64,000 nt of DNA, taken from the NCBI GenBank assembly GCA_022410635.1, contig JAJVDF010000959.1, forward strand, positions 129,569 to 193,568, written 5' to 3'. Below the pieces are notes generated by a model. It searched no databases. It was given only the letters and a program-made list of their open reading frames with translations, and was not told the DNA's origin. This document shows, piece after piece, positions 13,701 through 25,700 of the stretch. Both the position numbers and the translations under genes were made by a program. Origin of the DNA: Tretioscincus oriximinensis. Its lineage: Eukaryota > Chordata > Lepidosauria > Squamata > Gymnophthalmidae. Within the stretch, counting starts at the first letter, position 1. The number at the start of each line of letters is the position of its first letter.

Positions 13701-16700
13701 ACTTCATATTACACATAAATATATTTTGACAGTTTTGAGAGGATTTCTGGTATTGAGATGTTTGTAGCTGTGATTCAGTTCTAGCAAGTATTTTTAATTC
13801 ATCTATAGTCTTGAAGAACTAGCCTGAAGCAGGAAAATAATGTGTCGTACCCCCCCAGTACCCCCCCCTCCGAGGTTTAATGCAGTTCTTTAGGTCTGGA
13901 GATGGATTAAAGTGACATATTGCAACAGCACCTTTGTGGAATCAGTGAGAGAAAAATAGAAATTTGAAATGAAATAGCTTGCTGGAAGAAAAATAATATG
14001 ATTTAAAGATTATTGCATTGCATTGCATGATATAATTGGGAACTATTTTTTTTAAAAAGCCTGGAAAGTAAGAAGATTGTCAGTTTGGTTCCTTAATCTC
14101 TAGAAGTGGCAAAGTACTTCTTTATCTCTGCCAAGAAAACTGCATAGAACTGCAGTGTACAGAAGTGCAGTGTACAGGAGTTGACCACAACTTGGTGGTA
14201 CCCAACAACAATAACAAAATATCTTCATAGACATAGAGAAAAGTCTAGAAGCAATTCTTCTTCTTTTTTAAGAAACTAGGTGTTTTTTCTCTGTTGTATT
14301 GTTTTTCTGTACTGACTGAATACCTGAATTTTTCCCACAATGTTTCTTTAGCTGGAGCGGTTAAACTGAACAGACAACAAACAGATATGGCTGTTAATTG
14401 GGCTGGAGGTCTTCATCATGCTAAGAAATCAGAGGCATCTGGATTCTGTTATGTCAATGACATTGTGCTTGCAATTCTTGAGCTACTGAAGTAAGTAAAG
14501 CTACTGCATGTAATATGTTTTTTTTAAAAAAGCTATTGACAGGATAGACTCTCATGCTAATACTGACTGGCAGGGCTAATACTCACTGTTAGAACTTTTT
14601 GTTGAAGAGCAAAATAATCGTACCTTTAGATGTAATTAATTAATTCAGTAGATAAACTACACTAGGAATTGTCAAAATATATTTAGTTACAGGAGAATTG
14701 TAATTTTAGGNGTTTGTATCTCTGCAGAGGAATAAGATAAAGACAAAAAGATATACCTGATTTTATGTATTTGTTGAGGAGTAATTATTGATGAGTACAT
14801 AAATTAAAATAATAAAATTGTTCTATGAACAAACTGACATGTTTGTAGATGCCAGTTTGTACAGAAAAATATTTTCTGTCTTCATTATTTTTCTTTCACT
14901 GTACAAAGTGCTAAAACGCAGATTATATGGAACAAGAATATGTGTTACATTGACTTTTTCAGGGTGAAATTATTTAAAGGTGCAAAGGTTTGGTTCCTCG
15001 AGAATGTTTCAAATTCACAAATTCTAAGTCATTGTGTTTTATAGAAAATGGAAATTGAAGGAGTTGCATACCACACAAAGATGAATTATGTGTGCTCGTA
15101 GCTCATAGTTCTACTCTTCCTGGCTGATTTTCCCTTTTTTTTCTTCCCTTTTTGTTACCCCCAAGTTTTCCATCTCATGTTTAACTCCAAAACTCCAGTT
15201 ATTATTACTTAATCTGAAGCTATTGCCATTGCCACTTTTCATCAGTTGCCGAGGACTTCTTGCATTAGTTCCACCAGGAGCTCCATTTCCTGCAAAACTA
15301 AGGACACTGCTTAGAGGCCTCTGTGTTCAAGCTCATTCAACCATTCTATCGTGGCTGGAGGACTGTTGATGATTTGGGAAAAAATGCTGCTTGTCCAGGA
15401 AACAACATCTCCATTTGATCTTATACTTGTCTTGGCTCATCAAAGCTAGACATAGAAGGTTATTGAATTNGCCAAGGATAGAATTAACACATCCTTATGA
15501 AATAGTCGCCATCAGCATAGAAGGAGAAGATGGTTTTATCACTTTTAAAAAAACCCTCTTCCTGAAGGGCCGATTTCGGTCTGGATTCAAGATTGATTTG
15601 GGGATGGAATCAATCTTGGCTGATTTTCTGACACTACATCTTAAGAAATATCCCACTGGGTTGGACACTATACTCACAGTGATATACCAATAACTGCATC
15701 AAGAGAGAATGCGGTCACTCTTGGTTATACATTGCAGACTTTTATTAGAATACTGTTATATACTATTATGAAGATGGTCTAGTAATTGCAACTGTCCTGA
15801 AAGCTACAAATGGGGGACTTGCTCATGTACACATTACATGTATTCTTAAACAATTGCACTGCTTGGCATTTAGCTAATAGGCAATANTTATGGTATTTAA
15901 AGGGGATGAAACTTCTGTATAGTGGTGCCTTCTGTATAGTGCCTGCTAAAACCTGTCCGTTCATCAAGGTTCACCCTGTGTACCTTCCAGTTTTTAATAT
16001 TCTAATATTTTAAGTAGTTTTGGTTTACCTTAATCTTCTTTTTATTTTGTAAGTTTTCCTGTTTGTTTAGTAACTGGGAAGCAGTACCTTTAAATAATCT
16101 TTTGGCATGGAGCATTTAGGTGAAGTTTGTGAAAAATGCATTTATTAGAACTTTACACTTTTTTCCCATCATGAGTATGTAAAATTGGGGATGGGCAAAA
16201 TTAAAAAATTATAAAGGTTATTAAGTAAGCGTGGATCCATCTATGAATGGATCAAAGCCCATAATAGGGAATTGTGACATAACTATGTTCTTGAAGAAAT
16301 TTCTTTGTGAGTTAAAACAGTTTCTTGGGCAATAGTTCCAGAGGAAGATGAACAGTACCTCTTGGTGGGGACAGCATACAGTGATACCTCGGTTCTNGAA
16401 CATAATTCGTTCCAGGAGGACGGTCGAGAACCAAATTGTTCGAGAACCGAAGCAATGATGACGCAAGCAAGGCGCGACGCAATGATGACGCAAGCAAGGC
16501 GCGCTGGGCCGAATGAACGCCATTCGGCTCATCTCGGAAGTTCGAGTTCCAAATATTTGTTCGGATTCCAAGACAAAAGTTTCTGGAATCTCCTGGTCGA
16601 ATACCGATTTGGTCGAAAGTCAAGGCGTTCGAGAACCGAGGTATCACTGTATTTGTTCATAATCTGTGTTTTGCCAGAATGTTAACCTTTCTTGCATTTC

Positions 16701-19700
16701 ATTATCTACGTTGACATGTAATTTCTGTTTAGAGTTTCAAATCAGAATCTTTCCCCAATGCTACCCGATAATCTCTTATGTATAATTTCCATTTGCAATG
16801 TACAAGATCCTTCCCAGAATATATTCTGTATTTTGATTGTATGTTTTGCAAAGTATACCTCTTACAAGAGAAGAAAAAGTATTTTAGGCTTGCTGCTTAA
16901 TGAGATTTTGATTGTAAAACTACAGCCAGAGGTTACTATTCTAGTTAAAGTGAAGTATTATAGTGAGGGCCTTTTAAAAGAATTAAGCTGCATCCTGATG
17001 TCACATATTTATTCCACTATAGTTGATCTAAATAGTTCTTTATTTTGAAGTATCCAGTGCACTAAACAGCATCTGGATGCAGTTTTATACTAGGGTAGAA
17101 ATAAAATTTCTGTATAATTCTATTCAGGATGTTATGTGTCCTTGATGTACTCTGAAGAAGTAAAGGGGATATTAGTACTTCATTGCCATCTAATTCATTT
17201 TCTAGTTTTGCATCATTTTTTTGCATTTTTATCTTTCACCAGGTATCACCAAAGAGTATTATACATTGATATTGATATCCATCATGGAGATGGTGTTGAA
17301 GAAGCTTTTTATACAACAGATCGTGTTATGACAGTATCATTCCATAAATATGGTGAATATTTTCCTGGCACAGGTGACTTGCGGGTAGGTTGAGAAAGCA
17401 GTGTACCATTTGATTAATTTTGTGCCTGAACAGCCTTGTTTAATCTTGAGGCTGAGCTGAGTTAGTCCTGGTTAGAATATGAATGGGAATATAAAGTTAG
17501 AATATAAAGTGGTGTATCGGGCACTGAACAAGGCAACAAGACCTTTTGGTAATGGTATCAAGACAATTGCATTTATTTATTTATGTGTTTATGTACTTAT
17601 TTATTTATAACATTTGTATCTCACTTCTACCTGAAGTTCCCAGAGTGGCTCACAGTATATGATTAAAACAGAACAATAAAATAGCTGACAAATAGTCATC
17701 AGGAATTAAGATTGAGTCACAGGAGTTTTAGTTCACATTTAAATGTTATTCTCTGGTGCTTTTCCTTATGTCCTCCAAATAACTCTTATACTTAATTCGT
17801 GTGGGAAAACTGGTGGTCAATGAAGTATGAACATCAAAATACCAGGAGCTAATTCTGAGAACATATTGGACAGTATAACTCCATTCACAGCAAGCATATT
17901 TTATAGATAAAAGTGGCATAACATCTGTATAGGTTCAATACAATTGTACTGTTTAACATTTTATGGGGAAAAGCTTGTGTAAATAAGTATATGTTACACA
18001 TTTGTACAGTGCTCTAACTTGTTCTGGAAAATGTAGTTTCCCTTATTTAATGTACTCTTGAAAGTTTGAGACGGATAGCTCAGTCGCTTAGGAATTCGTC
18101 TCTCGTCTGGGAGATGGGGTTTCGAAGCCCTTTGTGGGACATGGGGAGGGGGGAGCCCCTTCCACTAGCCTGTAGCTCTAGCCAACCCAGCTATTCGAAA
18201 GCATGAATTGCAGGAAATTGCAACGACTGCAAGTAGATACATGGGAACCACCATAGCCTGGTGGGGAAGATAGAATGTGAGCCTTCGGGCAAAACACCCT
18301 TGTAAGCCGCTTTGAGTCTCTTTGAAAGATGAGAAAAGCGGGGTATAAGAACCAAGTTCTTCTTCTTCTTTGTAGCAGTAAGATTTTCCAGTGCTTCTCA
18401 AGTTCCAGTTTTTCTCCTTCTCAAAGGACTAAAATATATGATACTAGAAGATAAACCTTCAGATCAGATGTTCTATAAATTACTCAGGGAGAGCAATTAC
18501 AAGTAACCCTACCAATATGAAACATTGGAGGAAACCAGAAAGGTGCTCTATACAGTCAGTTAAAACAAAATGTGGAGCTGAATGTGGTTCAGCTTATGGA
18601 CTTTGTATTGAAAAAAAACAAGCTTAAATGGAAGAAAGTAGGGGAAATCACTAGACTATATAACATAGGCATTACTTAAGTAATATCCCTTATAAATGCA
18701 CAGTGGGAGTGATGAATAAATTTTGGGGATTAGACAGAGCACCTGAAGAACAACTGATAAAAGCTCATCCCATTGTAATAGCAGACAGCAACAAAAAGAA
18801 ATAGCAAGAAAATCTTTATGATGTGACTTTAAAAATTGCTGAGGAAAGAAGAAAAATGAAAGGCGTGGGAGAAAGGAAAAAATATACCCAACTGAAGGTA
18901 GATAACCAAAGACTCATAAAGAGGGTTAAGAAGGCTTTCTTAAATGAGCAATGCAAGTAAAAGAATAGGCGATGCCTACATGAAGAAAAATAAGTATCTG
19001 GCATTTATACCTTGTTCTTAGTGTATAGAGCAGNTTACAGGGTTAATTTTCACCCGAAGGCTTACATCAATACTCAATAATCTAATTGAAATGTAGATTA
19101 CAAATTTGCATTTTTTTTCGAATATCTGAGTTGGCTAGATTTGCAGGCTGGTAAAAGGTGCTCACCCCTCTCCACATCAAACACAAGGATTTGAGACCAA
19201 ATCTCCTAATTGAGAGACTGTCTCTTAGTGACTGCGCCATTCGGGTCTACAAAGTTGTAGTTTTCAGGATTTCATGCTAAAATAGCATGATAAAAGTAAA
19301 AAAAGTTAGGGTCTTAATAGAAGTATAAGAGATAAAAAAGAGGTGGCAAGAATACATTGAACTATTCAAGAACAACCTTAACATCTCTGATAGCCACATT
19401 GATGTGGTCACTGATACAGACTTGGAGAGTAAAGTCAAGTGGGCCTTAGGAATCAAATCTAAAAAGAGGCTGTATATTGTCACCTTACTTACAGACTAGA
19501 TCATGCAAAATATTAAGTAGAATGAAACAAAAACTAGAATTAAAGTTGTTGGGAAATTGTGAACAGCCTCAGAAATGTAGACAATATCAATCTGATGACT
19601 GAAAAAATTAAGGAGCTTTTGATACTTCAAAATCTTGCTCACAGATCAACAGCAGCAACAAAAGACACAACTAAGGTCCTATCTAAGGTTTAGAGTATAT

Positions 19701-22700
19701 ATTCCTGTCATTTCTTGGAAATAGAGAGGAGAGAAATAGAAGCAATATTAGATTTTATTTCCTGGTCCTCAAATAGTGACTGCAGTCATCTTTGCTCTTT
19801 GAAATAAAGCCTTTTGTAGTAAACAGTGGCCAGCATGCCAAAAGCTAGCACATCACCTTGCTGTCAAAGTTCCACATAGACAAAGCTATGATTTTCCCAG
19901 AAACATTGTTTTGCTGTGAAAGTTACACTGCAAGAAAAACTGACTGCTGGAGAATTGACACTTTTAAATTGCGATGCTGAAGAAAACCGTTGAGGGAAAC
20001 CAATTTTTATCATCAATAAAATAATTTATTTTTAGTTTTTTAAGCATTTATTTCATAGAATTATAGAGTTGGAAGGGACCTCCAGGGTCATTGGAGGTGT
20101 TTAAAAGTTCTAATTGTATAATGATTTAAATCTTTTTCAAATTTATTTTGAAAAAATACATGTCCTGAGATCTTAGATTAGAGATTAGCTATGAAATCAA
20201 ATAATGGTTGTCCTACAACAATTAGTTTTGTTATTTATCTTGTCCTACAACCATTAGTACTAGCTATCATAATATGAAGCTTAAAACACTTTTTACTTTT
20301 AAGGAGTAAATTGATGTATTTAAATTAGAGAGGCTATTCCATGTCTAAAGAAATGCACCATGATGCTGTTCTTTGGGGACAGGGTGTTGAAGTATTCAGA
20401 GGCTGTTTTGTGACAAAATATTGGTGCCTGTACAGTGTCCTTCCATGAAAGGATTATCCTTTTTATATATTGCATTACAATCACATGTTTCTTCCCTACA
20501 TAGTTCTATCCAAAGTTGTGAAGAAGTAACCATTTAATCTCATTAATTTGGAATACGGAATTATGTAGGTTTTAATCTTGCTTCCTATGAATGAAACCAT
20601 TGGTAGAAGACATCAAGCTTAATAGGGAAATATCATTAAGGGTGCAAGATTTTAAACCAAGTCCTGGCTACAGCCATAGACTGAACAAAGGATAAACAAG
20701 CTGAAGCTCAGTCCACACCATGATGTTGGACAAGTTCTCAAATCTGCAAATATTTCCTGAATTTCGATTAAATTGTATACCCCTTAAAACATGAAAAAAT
20801 GTTTTCGGATTGGCAATAGCAGTGGAATGTGACATGACTGCAATGGCCTGGGGACTTCCAACTTCAGAGATTTATTTATAGGAAACTGTGTATGGGAGAA
20901 GACAAAGCATATGCAACTGTAATAAGGTGATGAATTGCAGGTTAGAAAAACAGGCAAATAGCAGAAACTAATGCCTACCAGACATTGCCTCTTGTTGCCC
21001 CAGAGACTTTTTCACATGAGAGGATTAGTTTCTGCTATTTATCTGTTTTTCTAACCTGCAATTCATCACCTTATTACAGTTGCATATGCTTTGTCTTCTC
21101 CCATACACAGTTTCCTATGAATACCTGACCCTGACATTAGTCCCTCAGCATCTGAAGAAGTAGACGTGTCTACGAGAGCTTATGCCACCCATTTTTCTCA
21201 AGTTAGTCTCAAAGTGCTGCTAGCCCCTTTGCTGGACTGGGGACTTCCGTTAGCTTTAACAAACTGATGGACAAACACAGGCTCTTCCTAAATAAAGGAT
21301 AGCAGATTACTGAATGGGATTTAAAAACTCAAGTTAATATGGAATGCAGCATCAAGATTGTTGGCAAGTTGCATAAGAACATAAGCTCATCTAGACTAGC
21401 ATTCTGTCTCACAGAGTGGCCCAGTTTCACTTGGGTAGTCCAGAGCAGAAGAAAGGAACATCTTCACCTGTTTACTAGCAGGTTGGAATATGGACCATTA
21501 GTCTCTTTCCTGCATTAGACTCATTTCAAAGCGCAGATTCAGGCGACGACCTTAGCTTTTTAGCTGCTTCTGCAGTATTTCTACTCTTTTCTATATCTTT
21601 GACCTTTCTTCAACCCCTCAGCAGCGATTTCTCTAGCCCTGTGGGAGGTTTTTTGCAGTGAATTTTGGTTGTTGTCAAATCTGACATTCTTCATGCACCA
21701 GGTGATGTTTATTTTCTCCCAGAGGTGTGAGAGTGTTCCTTAATAATGAATTCATGAAATATCACTTCTACAGAAGCATTTTAGGTATTTTAGTGTTGTG
21801 GATCATGCTGCATTTGTCCTCCAATACAGATGTATCTATGCTCTGGTCACACCTAAGTTTAATCCAATTTCAATTACAGAGTGGAAAAACACAGCATCAG
21901 AGTAATTAGCAATTTACTTTATACATTATTGAAAACAAAGCTATATTTTCTGTAATAAATACTGCCAAAAGAAGACATTTTGCCACTCCTATTCTAGAAG
22001 TGGGCTGAAGGTGGACTTAGGTGTAACTAGGGCATATGTGTCTTTAAGTGTGTTTCAGTATGAGTAATAATGTTAGTTTTTATTTTATCCTAGCTATTTG
22101 CAGTAAGAATGTTGAGCTTCTTTTTTGTGACAATAAAATAAACATTATTTTAAAAGCAATATTAATAAATCATCATGGTTGACCACAAGGTGGTACTGTT
22201 GCCTCATGCTCAGTATATATTTAAAGTATTATCCTTTTGCTTAAGGCAGTGATTTCTAACAACTCAAATCATCCTGAATGCAGATCACTAATTCCATCAT
22301 TATTATTTTACATATTCTCAGAGAGAAAAAAATCAGTAGTTCTTTCTTTCCTCAAATTTTGTAGTAAGTGGCTTTCAAAATATCCCTGGTTCTTTCAGTA
22401 GCTGGTTCCCCTTGCCTCCTCTAGTAACAAAAGAGTAGTGGTAAAATGTCAGTCTAGTAGCTAGGTACATAGGGGGAAGTGCCTGGCTGAGAAGCCCAGA
22501 AGAAAAGTGGCGTGGCCTACCTGAAAAGTTGCCAAGTGAGCAAGAGAGGATACCAGCCAAGCAGAGGGTATGAACATTGGCTAGCCCCACTGTTCGGCAG
22601 GTGGAGTGGTTAAGCCAGACAGTGGTTGTAAGTGAGCAGGAGACAGGAAGAGAGGACGATAGTGTGAATGAGGNAAAGGGAGGAGTGAATGGTAGAGCAT

Positions 22701-25700
22701 GTTCTATTTTTCTTCACAGTGGGGTCTCTGTTGCTTGTATTCAAAATAAAATGCCATAGGAGCATTGAACATAGGAGCAGGAAACCACGACAGCAACAAT
22801 AAAGTCAACATTTAAAACAGTAGATAGCAATAAGCAGGAATAANATTCCTTTTGACATTAGGCCAGCCAGCCCGTATGACCAACCAGCCCATATGACAGC
22901 AACAGCAACTGTAGTACGTAAACCTTGTATGGAAGGACATGGCAGGGGCAACCAAACAAAGCCAATCAGCTCAGGTGGCAGGAAGCAGAACACTTTTTTA
23001 ATGGGAAGCATGCATTCTATTTCTAAACATCATTCCTTTCCCACTTTAGATAGAGCTGAACACATTTTAAAACTAAGTGAACCACTGCTCTGTATTAAGG
23101 ACTCCCATATGCTATACCAGTATGCAGAAGGGAGGCTACTAGTACTCTTACTGGTCTGGAACATCTGCAATGCTGATTTTCCCTATATTCCTAGTTCTTC
23201 AGATGCCTTACTTTTTGGACCCTTCTATCAAATCTCTTTCTTCCTCTTCATAGCTTCCCCTTTGGCACCAAAATTGTTATTTTATTTACCTGAGGCCTTC
23301 GGGTATAGGGCAGGGTATAAGTATAAATAAATAAATAATATTTTCTAATTCCAATTGTTTAATCTTCTGGGCCTCTTATTTCCTTCATCCTACATACTGG
23401 TATATCCATTTTATTAGATCATAAAGGTAAGTCCAGTAAAACACTCAGGAAAGACAAATGCAAGCAGAATAATACAGCTTTGTAGAAGATGTGACCGCTT
23501 GCACAGATACAGTGATAATAGAGGAAGAAACTAAGTAATTGAGGAGTTTTCTAGAAAAATCTGAAAGAAGTCAATACAGATCACCAGGCATCTGCTGTGA
23601 ACAACAACAAATATTTTCTGATCTTACGACTCCTATAAGTGTTTCATTTGCTTGGATTCTTTGCTTATGTAATGGTAAAAAGTAACTTTGTGAAAAAGGA
23701 AGTTCTATTTGTGAGTATTTCAGTTTTTTTATTTAAGAGGTGTTTCGCCATTCTAAGGACACCTGCTACTGTACTGAAAATTTAAAGTAAATTTAAACAT
23801 TGATTCAACAGTCAGTGTTGAAGTGTTCTGTTTCACATTATTCCTGTGCCGTTCAGGTTATATAGCATTTATATACTTCATGAAATAGACCACACTTCTT
23901 AGAAAGTGTGCAATAGAGCAAGGTATTGCAGAATTTTGAGGTGGGGTAGCCTTTCCAAGTGTTTCATAATTTTTGTACTCTAAGCCCTGATAGAAAGCCA
24001 GACTTGCTCCATGATCGTTAAGCCCTAAAGCAGGTGAATTTACAGTCCATGGCAATACACTCTGTTCTAGCTGTTGGCCATATTTTAAAACTAATATGCA
24101 AACATGTTACCTTTATAATCCCCTATCCTAGTCAACAGAACTTTTTACTTTGTACAGTGACTCCAAAGTGTATTGTTGAAATTGGGAAACCTGATAAAAT
24201 CCAAGTTAATAATATTGTTTTTCTGGTTACTACAGCAATGAAATACATTCTATGAGTATCTTTTGTCCTATATCCTTTCTAAAGTAATACTGTTATTACA
24301 GAATAAATATAAATATTTTCTTACACCCAAATGTTAGATTGTTTTGCTTCTTGATGCAATAACTTATTGTTTGTTTGTTTTTTAAAACAGGATATTGGAG
24401 CTGGAAAAGGCAAATACTATGCTGTCAACTTTCCTATGAGGGATGGAATAGATGATGAATCATATGGACAGATATTTAAGCCTGTGAGTTTAGTGTACCA
24501 TATATGTTTTTCTTCCTAAATATAAACTTTATGGAAAGTTAGTCTAATAAAAGAAAAGCATTCACTAAAAAGAATACAAGAACATAAAAAATAAGAGAAG
24601 AGAGGGAATTATAACTTGGAGATGGAATTAAGAATTAACCTAACAATATGTAATCAGTGCAGCTGAAGGGTTGGGTAGTGAGGGGTGACCAGTGAAGAAA
24701 CATGGGATGTTTCTTTGCAGATGATTATTCAAGTAGGAGAGAAAATAAGACATTGAAGCAAAAAGTTTAGGCTTGGCAGAAGTATGCCACAATGATCAGC
24801 AACCTGAAAATTCAAGTGTTGCTGAGATGCAGATGTTTTTAGTTGCTGGTATTTAATACTGTCAATTAGAACATAATACCGGAGATTGTCTAAGAGTCTT
24901 ATGAAAGTTGGTGTGCTGACTTCCAGTACTGATTTTCACTAATAAATACACTGTGAGATTGAATGGAAGATTATAATTTCTTTCTTGCAGATAATATCCA
25001 AAGTCATGGAGATGTACCAGCCTAGTGCTGTGGTATTGCAGTGTGGGGCAGATTCACTTTCTGGTGACAGATTGGGATGTTTTAATCTTACTGTCAAAGG
25101 TAAAGAAGCAAACTGTTGGGTTTCCCCACATCCATTCAGTGGGACTCAAGTCACTACAAGTGCATCCCAAGAGCTTGATATTATTGGCTCTTTTGTGGCA
25201 CCTTGTTGAAACATTGGAAACATTGGGGGAGGGAGAGAAAAAGGAGAAGCAGGGGGGAGTCATTCTTCTTTTTGCAGGTCTGAAACAATGATGCAATAGT
25301 TTTTCCTTGTGAGGCTTGGAGAATTAGCAGCAAACAGTTGTGTCTTCCACTTCTACTCTGGTCACTCGTATTTCCTCCTGGATTCATATTCTTACATCAG
25401 TGAAGTTTAAGAGGGCAAGGGAAGATGTTTCACTTGTAATTCACTATAAGTTTGGCAGGTGTTTTTATGCTTCCCAGTTGGCATATTTTACGGTAATGAT
25501 ATAGACTTTGTGTAGCTGAAACATGTGACTATTTAAAAAACTACTTACTTTTTGCATTATAAAGTCAAAAGTGAATAATAAGAACCATTATCCTCACCTC
25601 TGTTTATTAAACTAACCATACATCACCATGTAGGGAGCTGCAGTAGTTGGGATCCAAACCAGTCTGGGTGACTCAAACTAGTTTGGGAACCCTTTATTTG

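Noticed and set aside
18070..18130. Possible tRNA gene (tagctcag A box)
   Set aside because: It is the head of the family-B SINE; the copy at 50860 has the same downstream body.
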